Part shown: piece by piece, positions 28,357 to 35,918 of the stretch
Position numbering within the stretch: the first letter of the stretch is position 1
Layout of the letters: each line of letters begins with the position of its first letter
Source: Olavius algarvensis associated proteobacterium Delta 3
GTDB taxonomy: Bacteria > Desulfobacterota > Desulfobacteria > Desulfobacterales > CAFBRK01
Direction: 5' to 3'
NCBI GenBank assembly: GCA_903231505.1
Contig: CAFBRK010000143.1
Coordinates: 1-64,000, forward strand
DNA length: 64,000 bases
Made by a program: the position numbers and the translations under genes
Notes under the pieces: model-generated
What the model was told of the DNA's origin: nothing
What the model saw: the letters and a program-made list of their open reading frames with translations, nothing else
Databases searched by the model: none

Positions 28357-28923
28357 TCAAACGGCGGCTTCGAGATAATTCTGGATAAATTTCTGATTAT
28401 CGTCCTCGGTAACCTCTTCGGGCAACCGATGTGCGGCAATATCGATGGCGGCGTCGATCAGCTCCCCCCGGAGCTCCTGTGACGCTTGATAAATCCGGTT
28501 GTCAATGCGCCGCTTGGCTTCTTCCATCATGATCCGGCTTTGCTCATGGGCATCTTCAATGATTTTTTCTTTTGCCCGTTGCCCTTCCTGCAGAATTCGG
28601 GCTTTGATCCGCTCCAGCCGTTTTTCATGGTCGGCCAGCAGTTCCCGGGCTTCGTTGACCCGTGTCACAGCGTTTTCCTTTTCTGTCTCGATCCGGCGTA
28701 TTTCAGCCGCCACCTCGTCTTTCTTGGTCTCAAAAAAATCCCGTAGGGGCGGCCGCAGGAATTTGATCAGCAGAAAGGCCAGGATGCCGAAATTTACCCA
28801 GATCATCACGACATCGTAAATCGGTCTCCAGCCGCCTTCGGCCGCAAAGACGTCCTGGACTGAAAACACCAGTGTCCATCCGGCCAGGGGCAACAGCAAA
28901 CGGATTGTCTTCTTGAAGATCAT
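28357..28923 (-). CDS. atpF: F-type ATP synthase subunit b
   Basis: 188 residues. A signal-like first helix (about 8-27, ending VFAAEGG) is followed by the membrane anchor (about 38-57) and a long charged coiled coil (about 65-165), the peripheral stalk that joins F0 to F1. It overlaps the b' gene by four bases. The extra N-terminal hydrophobic segment is common for b subunits in Desulfobacterota. The neighbouring F1 genes (atpH, A, G, D, C) that usually follow are absent; a terminator comes next. Confidence 0.92.
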   Translation of the reverse strand: MIFKKTIRLLLPLAGWTLVFSVQDVFAAEGGWRPIYDVVMIWVNFGILAFLLIKFLRPPLRDFFETKKDEVAAEIRRIETEKENAVTRVNEARELLADHEKRLERIKARILQEGQRAKEKIIEDAHEQSRIMMEEAKRRIDNRIYQASQELRGELIDAAIDIAAHRLPEEVTEDDNQKFIQNYLEAAV

Positions 28924-29375
28924 GCTGCAATTCTCCGTCCTAGAACCTTTTCCATGATGGATGCGGCAAGGGTTCGGGATTCTGCCTCCAGATGCTTTTG
29001 AGCCTCGGCCAACTGGTCTTTTACATAACCTTCGGCTTCGGCCCTCTGCTCGTCGATGTTTTTTCTGGCGCTATCGAATATGCCGTCCGCCTGGGCATTG
29101 GCGTCGTCCATAAGGGATTCCCTCATGCGAAACGCTTCTTGCCTCACAGCCGACTCCGACGCCTCGATCTGTTGTTTCACGTCATCGAGGGATCGGTCCG
29201 CTTCGACAATTTCCGTCTTGAGACCATCGATGTATTCTTCCCTTTCCATCATCGTCTTCCGCAATGGCCGGAACATGATGCGATTGATGATAAAAAGAAA
29301 GATTAAAAAGGACGCCAGTTGCACCAACATCGTTTCATTGATGCTGATCAGTGCAATGTTGTCAACGATTTCCAT
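28920..29375 (-). CDS. atpF': F-type ATP synthase subunit b'
   Basis: A 151-residue second b-type stalk subunit. One membrane helix (about 14-33) is followed by a coiled coil rich in Glu, Ala and Arg, ending MEKVLGRRIAA. Together with the longer b subunit it would form a heterodimeric b/b' stalk, as in other bacteria with paired b genes. It overlaps the b gene by ATGA, so coupled translation is expected. Confidence 0.88.
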   Translation of the reverse strand: MEIVDNIALISINETMLVQLASFLIFLFIINRIMFRPLRKTMMEREEYIDGLKTEIVEADRSLDDVKQQIEASESAVRQEAFRMRESLMDDANAQADGIFDSARKNIDEQRAEAEGYVKDQLAEAQKHLEAESRTLAASIMEKVLGRRIAA

Positions 29376-29427
29376 GATTTACCGTCCCCCGAAATCTTCG
29401 GAAAATTCGTAAGGGTTGGCTCGACGG

Positions 29428-29676
29428 TTACACAACAAAAAGGAGCAGCAGGGCAATGACCAGCGAATAGATACCGGTCGATTCCGAAACCGCCTGCCCC
29501 ACGAGCATGGTACGGGTCAGCAAGCCGGCTTCCTTGGGATTTCGGCCGATGGCCTCACACGTCTTTGCCGCGGCCATTCCTTCGCCGACGCCGGGCCCGA
29601 TAGCCCCCAGCCCCATGGCCAGTCCTGCCCCTAAAAATGCTGCTGCTTTGACAATATCTGCACCTTCGATTGCCAT
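29428..29676 (-). CDS. atpE: ATP synthase subunit c, single hairpin, Na+-type with two carboxylates
   Basis: An 82-residue rotor-ring subunit with two membrane helices (about 8-33 and 53-80). Numbered as in the Ilyobacter tartaricus protein, it has E32 in helix 1 and V63, E65, S66, T67 and Q61 in helix 2. E65 with S66/T67 is the known sodium-binding set. E32 replaces the glutamine of I. tartaricus and reproduces the two-carboxylate site described for Fusobacterium nucleatum. Sodium use is inferred from these residues. It follows a second, fused c gene in the same operon. Confidence 0.93.
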   Translation of the reverse strand: MAIEGADIVKAAAFLGAGLAMGLGAIGPGVGEGMAAAKTCEAIGRNPKEAGLLTRTMLVGQAVSESTGIYSLVIALLLLFVV

Positions 29677-29762
29677 CTTTCTCCTCCTGGATTCGTTTTT
29701 ACCCTTATCATTCTGTTCGGAGCGGGGCTGTCATCAACCGCCCCGCCGAAACCCAATTTCAT

Positions 29763-30737
29763 CTAAACCACAAAAATGAGCACCAGACTGATGACCATGG
29801 CATAAATGGCTGTCGACTGGGAAACCGCTTGCCCAACGAGCATGGTCCGCATCAGATCGCCGGCATGATCCACCCGTCGTGCGACCCATCGAACGGCGCC
29901 TTCGGCGGCCATGCCGTTTCCGATACCCGGACCGATACCGCCGAACCCCATGCAGAGCCCGGCACCCAGAAGTGCCATGGCGGTCTGCAGTGCCGCGGTT
30001 TCCGGAAACGTTTTAAACACCAGAACAAAACTGATGAGCAAACCGAATATCGACGGGGTTTGGGAAACGGCCTGTCCCACCAGCATGGTGGTCGTCACAG
30101 GGCCGACCGCTTCGGGTGATCGGGCGACACCCTCGCAGCTCGCGCCCGCCGCCAGGCCTCCGCCAATGCCGCTGCCGATAGCCGCCAGACCCGTACTGAC
30201 CCCGGCTCCCAGCAAAGCCGCCCATGTGGGCTGAAGCGGCGCACTGCTGAAATCCACAAACATGAGAATCAGCGCAACGACCATCGCAAAGATCGCCGGT
30301 GTCTGACAGACCGCCGAACCGATCAGCATATTCGTGGTCAATCGACTGGCCATCGCCGGCTGATGAACCATGCCTCTACAGGCCTGGCCGCCCGGGAATC
30401 CGGACCCCACACCCGATCCAATCGCCCCAAATCCCATGCAAAGCCCGGCTCCGAAAAGGGCCGCCCCCTTGACCAGGGTCGGGTTGGGCACGTCCAGGAA
30501 CAGTAACAGGATGGCAATCACCAGTGCGAAAATTGATGCGGATTCCGCCACAGCCTGGCCCACCAGCATCGATTTGAAGACATCGCCCGAGAGCTTTGTA
30601 TTTCGCGAAACAGCAACACTGGCCTCGGAAGCGGTGTACCCCTCGCCAATGGCCGCCCCGACGGCGCCAAGCCCCATGGCGATGCCCGCGCCGGTGAACG
30701 CTGCCAGGTTTACCCACGTTGAGATATCGTATGCCAT
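29763..30737 (-). CDS. atpE: ATP synthase subunit c, four fused hairpins, one functional ion site
   Basis: 324 residues: four c-subunit hairpins in tandem at a period of 80-81 residues, eight membrane helices in all. Positions equivalent to the two carboxylates are E32/E65 in hairpin 1, S112/Q145 in hairpin 2, G193/Q226 in hairpin 3 and N274/Q307 in hairpin 4. Only the first hairpin can bind an ion by the known mechanism. The GxGxG helix-packing motifs are kept in all four, so the ring interface is preserved. It starts two bases after the atpB stop. Fused c subunits with lost sites are known from V-type enzymes and Acetobacterium woodii, but usually as two hairpins. Confidence 0.93.
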   Translation of the reverse strand: MAYDISTWVNLAAFTGAGIAMGLGAVGAAIGEGYTASEASVAVSRNTKLSGDVFKSMLVGQAVAESASIFALVIAILLLFLDVPNPTLVKGAALFGAGLCMGFGAIGSGVGSGFPGGQACRGMVHQPAMASRLTTNMLIGSAVCQTPAIFAMVVALILMFVDFSSAPLQPTWAALLGAGVSTGLAAIGSGIGGGLAAGASCEGVARSPEAVGPVTTTMLVGQAVSQTPSIFGLLISFVLVFKTFPETAALQTAMALLGAGLCMGFGGIGPGIGNGMAAEGAVRWVARRVDHAGDLMRTMLVGQAVSQSTAIYAMVISLVLIFVV

Positions 30738-30739
30738 AT

Positions 30740-31414
30740 CTATTTAACCTGCACCGAGATGTAGACAACGGTCAGCATAGTGAACACAAAGGCCTGAACC
30801 GCACCAACGAAAATGCCGAAGAACGCGTTGAGAAACGGCGGCAGAATGATGCTGTAGGTCAGGAAGGAGACGACCAGTATGATGATCGAACCGCCCATGA
30901 TATTTCCGAAGAGACGAAACGAGATGGATACGATCTTTGCCAGTTCTCCAATCAGGTTCAGTGGCATCATGAAAAAGATCGGCTCGAAATACTCTTTTGC
31001 ATATGCCTTGAACCCTTTGGATTTGATCCCCGCATAGTGGGCGATCACAAAGCCCATGATCCCCAGGCTCAGCGGTGTATTCAGGTCCTTGGTCGGTTCG
31101 TGAAGATGCGGAACCATGCCGATCCAGTTGGACAGTAGCAGAAACATGAACAGTGCGGTCACCAGCGGCGCATAGGTCCGGGCCAGCTTTTCATCGAGGG
31201 CGTCTTCGGTCAATTTGTACAGGGAAGAGACGATCAACTCACCGAACACCTGCATGGAATGGGGCAGGATCGCCCGTTTCCGGGTGGTGTAAATCCCGAG
31301 AAAGAGCAATACGGCAATAACGATCCAGGCCATGACGATGGCCTCCAGGTTGAACGTGAGGGTGTACCCGCCCAATTGGATGAGCAACTGATGAATTAAA
31401 CCGAGATCCTGCAT
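30740..31414 (-). CDS. atpB: F-type ATP synthase subunit a
   Basis: A 224-residue stator subunit with five to six membrane helices. The essential arginine is R167 in ISFRLFGNIMGG, which deprotonates or releases ions from the c-ring glutamate. Helix 5 ends with a QAFVFTMLTVVYI segment typical of the family. It lies between atpI and the fused c gene. It must work with a ring that mixes sites with and without carboxylates. Confidence 0.95.
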   Translation of the reverse strand: MQDLGLIHQLLIQLGGYTLTFNLEAIVMAWIVIAVLLFLGIYTTRKRAILPHSMQVFGELIVSSLYKLTEDALDEKLARTYAPLVTALFMFLLLSNWIGMVPHLHEPTKDLNTPLSLGIMGFVIAHYAGIKSKGFKAYAKEYFEPIFFMMPLNLIGELAKIVSISFRLFGNIMGGSIIILVVSFLTYSIILPPFLNAFFGIFVGAVQAFVFTMLTVVYISVQVK

Positions 31415-31425
31415 GAACCCCTTCC

Positions 31426-31812
31426 TTAATCGTCCCGTTTTCGACGTGACACCAATGCCCCCGCCACATGATCACCCAGCACCAGCAGCTGAATCATGAA
31501 GATTCCGATCACCGTCGACACCAGATCGAATGTGTCATTCCTGACGGCCACGATCAGCGGTAGCGCCAGGAGCAGGTACCGAAACATGGCGGTTCCCATG
31601 GACAGCACCGAGCTTCTGGCCCGCGAGGGCGACACCCGCAATGCCAAGGTCTCGCCCATGAGCACAAAATTGAGAACACTAAAAAGGGTCCCCAGGATCA
31701 GGCCCTTTGCAATCGGCTTGTACCCGGCAATGATAAAAAACAGCCCGGCAAAAATGGCCAGGGCCATCGCAGCCGATCCATAGCGTTTCTGGGTGTCTCT
31801 AATCGCTTCCAT
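31426..31812 (-). CDS. atpI: ATP synthase subunit I (c-ring assembly factor)
   Basis: 128 residues with four predicted membrane helices (about 12-30, 33-52, 70-87 and 93-113), matching the AtpI/ATP-synt_I family that helps assemble c rings in several bacteria. The start MEAIRDTQKRYG at 31812 overlaps the end of the upstream atpZ-like gene by 14 bases. A basic tail (SRRKRDD) ends the chain. Confidence 0.85.
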   Translation of the reverse strand: MEAIRDTQKRYGSAAMALAIFAGLFFIIAGYKPIAKGLILGTLFSVLNFVLMGETLALRVSPSRARSSVLSMGTAMFRYLLLALPLIVAVRNDTFDLVSTVIGIFMIQLLVLGDHVAGALVSRRKRDD

Positions 31813-32068
31813 TTCCAGGGTGCGTATCGTCGTCGTTGTCCGTGGTCTGGGTGATCTCCAGGATCTGCCGGTAGGCCACATTGGCGCCGCCCAACACACC
31901 CAGAACCGTAAAGATCGTTATAAACACGCCCGTGGTGTCCAACCATTTATCCAGGTAGTACCCAACAAAAAAGCAGAACACGATACAGCCGGCCATGGTC
32001 AAGCCAAGCTGCATCACAATGGTCAGATGCTCAGCCCAGGCTCGGTTTTTTTTGTAATTAAAAACCAT
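31799..32068 (-). CDS. AtpZ-like small membrane protein of ATP synthase operons
   Basis: 89 residues with two membrane helices (about 15-40 and 48-68) separated by GYYLDKWLDTTG, the signature of the AtpZ/ATP-synthase gene 1 family. It is the first gene of the F0 operon. The role is probably in assembly or Mg2+ handling, as proposed for AtpZ; this is not shown by sequence. Confidence 0.85.
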   Translation of the reverse strand: MVFNYKKNRAWAEHLTIVMQLGLTMAGCIVFCFFVGYYLDKWLDTTGVFITIFTVLGVLGGANVAYRQILEITQTTDNDDDTHPGNGSD

Positions 32069-32160
32069 GCAGAGCGGAACGTTTCATCGGGCACCAACAA
32101 TTCATGGGGAACGGAAAGGACGGGATGTTACTCAGGCGGATTCTCGGCCCGAAGGTGTAG

Positions 32161-32237
32161 TGAGTAACAACAAGGGAAATCCATGTCAAGGGTTGAAGTG
32201 ATTCGCGTCGATAAATTTTCACCATGCAAACATGGTG
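32161..32237 (-). promoter_or_regulatory. likely atp promoter and adjacent short hairpin
   Basis: The 314 bases between atpZ and the divergent DHH gene contain no further gene. On the minus strand TTGACA (32184-32189) is followed, 17 bases on, by a poor -10 (TACTCA, 32161-32166). Just upstream is a 7-bp palindrome, CACCATG-CAAA-CATGGTG (32220-32237), which could be an operator. The -35 box is perfect; the -10 is weak, so this is tentative. Confidence 0.4.
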
Positions 32238-32382
32238 ATTTTAATACATTTAATGAATGCCGTTCGGAAAGCCGATGATCCCGCGCCCACCGTTCGTTTG
32301 ACGTGGGGTCGCCACAAAAGCTATTGAAATATGGGGCCTCAGTCCTTATGATTGTTGATCTTATCCGAACCCAGGCAGATTT

Positions 32383-33426
32383 ATGAAGATCACCCGATCC
32401 GAAAGACTCAGCCGGTTTCTGAATGAATTTTCCGGCGAAGACCACATTCTTGTCCTGATAAATGCCGATCCCGACGCCATCGCCAGCGCCATGGCTGTCA
32501 AGCGGCTGTTGTGGCGGAAAGTGGCATCGGTAACCATTGCCCACGTTAATGTGATCAAGCGTCCGGATAACCAGGAGATGATTCGGCTGCTGGGTATCAA
32601 AATGGCCTATGTGGACAGCATTAAGCAGGCTCGATTCAATAAAACGATCTTTGTCGATTCGCAGCCGGACCACCACGAACGGTTTGCCGGATTCAAACCG
32701 GCTGCCATCATTGATCATCATCCGAAAACCGATGCCCGCGCCCCATACATGGACATCCGTCCGAATTACGGCGCCACGGCCACCATTCTCACCGAATATC
32801 TTCGGACCGCCCGGATAAGCCCGTCGGCGAAGCTCGCGACCGCACTTTTTATTGCCATCAAGACGGACACGAGCAACTTCGAACGGCAGACCGTCATCGA
32901 GGATCTGAAAGCCTTTCAATTTCTGTTCCGTCGCGCCAACATTCACCTGGCCCGTCGGATCGAACAGGCGGAGATCAGCTTCGACTTTTTAAAATATTTC
33001 AGGTCGGCCCTGGACCATATGAAACTTCGCAACGGCCGGGTATTTGTCCACCTGGGGGCCGTCAACAACCCGGATGTGTGTGTGTTGTTGGCCGACTTTT
33101 TCATGCGCCTCACGTGTGTGGATTGGTCCATCGTTTCCGGATTCAACGACGGGAAACTCATCATCATCATGCGCAACGACGGCATCCGAAAAGATGCCGG
33201 CAAGGTGGCCAGACAGAGCTTTGGGGAAATGGGCTCGGCTGGCGGACACAAGGGGATGTCCAGGGCGGAAATTCATATGACGGCACTGCCCGCCTCCCTG
33301 GACACAGAAGACAAAAAGGTTGTCGCCAACTGGATTATCGATACATTCGAAAAGACCTCCGGGCCGGGAAAGGGCAAAAGCGGCATGGCCGCTTTTCAGA
33401 AATCGTTTTTTGGGCTGGACTCCTGA
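32383..33426 (+). CDS. DHH/DHHA1 phosphoesterase (NrnA-like)
   Basis: 347 residues. The DHH domain has LVLINADPDAIASAMAVKRL (about 23-42), FVDSQPDHHE and IIDHHPKT; the DHHA1 domain ends with FGEMGSAGGHKGMSRAEI. This arrangement fits nanoRNase/pAp phosphatase-type enzymes that degrade short oligonucleotides or cyclic dinucleotide products. The N-terminal motif is NADPDA rather than HxxPDxDA, a common variant in this lineage. The MBL gene follows after three bases. Confidence 0.85.
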   Translation: MKITRSERLSRFLNEFSGEDHILVLINADPDAIASAMAVKRLLWRKVASVTIAHVNVIKRPDNQEMIRLLGIKMAYVDSIKQARFNKTIFVDSQPDHHERFAGFKPAAIIDHHPKTDARAPYMDIRPNYGATATILTEYLRTARISPSAKLATALFIAIKTDTSNFERQTVIEDLKAFQFLFRRANIHLARRIEQAEISFDFLKYFRSALDHMKLRNGRVFVHLGAVNNPDVCVLLADFFMRLTCVDWSIVSGFNDGKLIIIMRNDGIRKDAGKVARQSFGEMGSAGGHKGMSRAEIHMTALPASLDTEDKKVVANWIIDTFEKTSGPGKGKSGMAAFQKSFFGLDS

Positions 33427-33428
33427 TT

Positions 33429-34205
33429 ATGTCATCTGCGACGAGCGTCACGATCCTCGGTTCTGGCACGTGTGTTCCTTCGGTAAGACGGAGTTCCTGT
33501 TCCGTGAAAGTCGTCGCGGGCGGAAACGTCCTCGTCATGGACACCGGTCCGGGAACCATGCGGCGGCTTTTGGAAACCGGAACCACCATATTCGATGTTT
33601 CCCATCTGCTGTACAGCCATTTGCACCCGGACCATACCGGCGAGTTGGTGCCCCTGCTGTTCGCCACCAAATATCCGGATGCCGGGCGGCGGCGGGATCC
33701 ATTAACGATACTGGCCGGGACAGGATTCAATAATTTTCTTTCCGGGCTCCGCGGTGTTTACGGCGATTGGATCGATCTTCCGGATGGGATGGTGACCCTG
33801 ACCGAACTGAATACCACGGGTAACGATCGACGGGTGTTCGAAGGATTTACCGTCGAGACGCTCCCCATGGCGCATCGACCCGAAAGCATCGGGTACCGGA
33901 TCACCGGGTCCGACGGCCGCGTTGTCGTCTATTCCGGAGACACGGATGTTTGTGAAAACCTGATCACCCTGGCAAAAGGAGCCGATGTGTTGATTTGTGA
34001 ATCGGCGCTTCCCGATGCGTTAAAGGTTGCCGGGCATTTGTCTCCATCCCTGGCCGGTGAGATCGCTGCATCGGCGAATGTCCGAAAACTCGTTTTAACG
34101 CATTTCTATCCCGAGTGCGATGGCGTGGATGTCCGCAAAGAGTGCCGAAAAACCTTCACCGGTGAGCTGTATCTTGCCGAAGATCTCATGCAAATTGGAC
34201 TCTAA
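33429..34205 (+). CDS. metallo-beta-lactamase fold hydrolase (RNase Z-like)
   Basis: 258 residues with the zinc motif HLHPDH at 64-69 and later ligands in YSGDTDVCE and LTHFYPE. The overall layout matches the ribonuclease Z/arylsulfatase-like group rather than lactamases. It starts three bases after the DHH phosphoesterase stop, so both are likely co-translated and may act in nucleic-acid turnover. A long overlapping frame upstream is spurious. Confidence 0.83.
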   Translation: MSSATSVTILGSGTCVPSVRRSSCSVKVVAGGNVLVMDTGPGTMRRLLETGTTIFDVSHLLYSHLHPDHTGELVPLLFATKYPDAGRRRDPLTILAGTGFNNFLSGLRGVYGDWIDLPDGMVTLTELNTTGNDRRVFEGFTVETLPMAHRPESIGYRITGSDGRVVVYSGDTDVCENLITLAKGADVLICESALPDALKVAGHLSPSLAGEIAASANVRKLVLTHFYPECDGVDVRKECRKTFTGELYLAEDLMQIGL

Positions 34206-34263
34206 CGATAACGAGCGGGTCTACGGTTCGGGGTCCGTTCATTCAGAAAGCGACACGTGACCG

Positions 34264-34950
34264 ATGAAATACTATCCCATTAATCTTGATATCAACGGCC
34301 ATACCTGCCTGGTTGTCGGTGGAGGATCGGTAGGCCTTCGAAAAGTGACCACCCTTTTGGAGTGCGGTGCCCGTGTGACCGTGGTCAGCCCGGAGGTCGA
34401 ATCCCGTATCGAACAGCTGGCCGAGGAGGGCCGCATCCGACTGGAGCGGCGAGCCTACACAACGTCCGACCTGGACGGCAAGTTCCTGGTCATCGGCGCT
34501 ACAGACGACAACACCCTGAACCGCAAGATCAGCTGGGACGCCGGGCGCCAGAAGATGCTTTGCAACATTGCCGATGTCCCGGATGCTTGCAATTTCATCC
34601 TGCCGTCCATCGTCCACCGGGGTGACCTGATTATCGCCATATCGACATCGGGCAGCAGCCCGGCAATGGCCAAGAAGCTTCGACGGGAACTGGAAGTCCA
34701 ATACGGAGAAGAGTACGGCGATCTGCTTTCCTTCATGCAGGCCGTCCGACAGCGATTGCTCAGTCAGGCCCACGCCCCGGAGGCGCACAAACCGTTGTTT
34801 GAAAAACTCCTCGATGGAGACCTGGTGGCTATGATCCGGAAGGAGGATGTCTCCAGTATCAACACACTTCTGGCGGACGTTCTGGGAGAAGGATTCGATT
34901 TCGATGATTTAATGCGGGTGGGAAAACCCGCTCATTCGGTGATTTCGTGA
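34264..34950 (+). CDS. precorrin-2 dehydrogenase / sirohydrochlorin ferrochelatase
   Basis: A 228-residue Met8/CysG-N-type enzyme that oxidises precorrin-2 with NAD+ and may insert iron to make siroheme, the cofactor of dissimilatory sulfite reductase. The NAD site is CLVVGGGSVGLRK (about 15-27), followed by SGSSPAMAKKLRREL. The C-terminal part is shorter than yeast Met8. It heads the siroheme-CcsA-HemA cluster, so its product pathway fits its neighbours. Confidence 0.9.
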   Translation: MKYYPINLDINGHTCLVVGGGSVGLRKVTTLLECGARVTVVSPEVESRIEQLAEEGRIRLERRAYTTSDLDGKFLVIGATDDNTLNRKISWDAGRQKMLCNIADVPDACNFILPSIVHRGDLIIAISTSGSSPAMAKKLRRELEVQYGEEYGDLLSFMQAVRQRLLSQAHAPEAHKPLFEKLLDGDLVAMIRKEDVSSINTLLADVLGEGFDFDDLMRVGKPAHSVIS

Positions 34951-35020
34951 ACGCCCCCAACCGAAGAAATACCCGGAGCAACCCGGATGTTGAATGACAT
35001 CTTGAGAGCGATCGGAAACC

Positions 35021-35842
35021 ATGGAAAACCTGCGATATCTCATCATTTTGCTGTATCTGGCAAGCACGGTAAGCTATCTGCTGTATCTTTTCATTCAAAA
35101 AGATGGCTTTCATCGGGCGGGGATTTACCTGCTGATTGCAGGCGTGGGAATTCACAGCGCTGAAATTCTCTACGCCACCGTCTCCAGCGGTCAACTGCCC
35201 GCCACAAATCTGTATGACGCCCTCTCCATCGCGGCCTGGGCCATTGCTCTGGTATTTCTGGTCATCCAGTTCCGATACAAAATCCGGATACTTGGCATCT
35301 TTGCAGCCCCCCTGGCAGCCATGGTCACGATCCTGTCGACCCGGCTTCCGGAAACGCCGATACCGGCGCAAAACATATTTAACAGCATCTGGTTCATAAT
35401 CCATATTGTATCGGTGTTCATCGGCGATGCCGCCCTGGCGCTGGCCTGTGGCGTGGGTCTGCTCTACCTGCTTCAGGAACATGCCATCAAGGCTAAAAAG
35501 CGCGGGTTCTTTTACAGCCGCCTGCCGTCTCTCGAACTCCTCGACACCACCGGTTACGCCTGTATCGTCGTTGGCTTCACCATGTTGACCATCGGTCTTA
35601 TCACCGGCTTTGTCTATGCAAAAGCGATCTGGGGCCGCTTCTGGAGCTGGGACCCCAAGGAAGTCTGGTCCGGTATTACCTGGATACTCTATGCGGTTCT
35701 GCTTCACGAACGGCTGACGGTTGGCTGGCGAGGCAGGCGGGCGGCAATCATGGCCATCGTCGGCTTTTGCGTGGTTTTGTTCACGTTTTTCGGCGTCAAC
35801 TTCTTTATGAAGGGGCACCACGGGCAATTCACAACATTTTAG
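35021..35842 (+). CDS. CcsA/CcsB-like cytochrome c assembly membrane protein (HemX-like)
   Basis: A 273-residue protein with eight predicted membrane helices. It carries the heme-handling tryptophan-rich motif WGRFWSWDPKEVWSGITW near residues 208-225 and conserved histidines, including IHIVS and one near the C terminus (KGHHGQ). Sitting directly before hemA, as hemX does in many bacteria, it may act in cytochrome c maturation or in tuning heme synthesis. The sequence alone does not separate these roles. Confidence 0.87.
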   Translation: MENLRYLIILLYLASTVSYLLYLFIQKDGFHRAGIYLLIAGVGIHSAEILYATVSSGQLPATNLYDALSIAAWAIALVFLVIQFRYKIRILGIFAAPLAAMVTILSTRLPETPIPAQNIFNSIWFIIHIVSVFIGDAALALACGVGLLYLLQEHAIKAKKRGFFYSRLPSLELLDTTGYACIVVGFTMLTIGLITGFVYAKAIWGRFWSWDPKEVWSGITWILYAVLLHERLTVGWRGRRAAIMAIVGFCVVLFTFFGVNFFMKGHHGQFTTF

Positions 35843-35918
35843 ACGTTTATCGCCCCCCGGGGGATCGCTCCCGGGTTGAGACGACGGTAATCGTCTGCAG
35901 ACAGTGACATCGACCATC

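Noticed and set aside
32128-32946. 272-residue minus-strand frame opposite the DHH phosphoesterase
   Set aside because: Antisense to DHH motifs and covering the divergent promoter region; no domain features.
33078-33428. N-terminal extension of the MBL hydrolase frame into the DHH gene
   Set aside because: The upstream 117 codons overlap DHHA1 coding sequence out of frame; the fold starts at the ATG at 33429.
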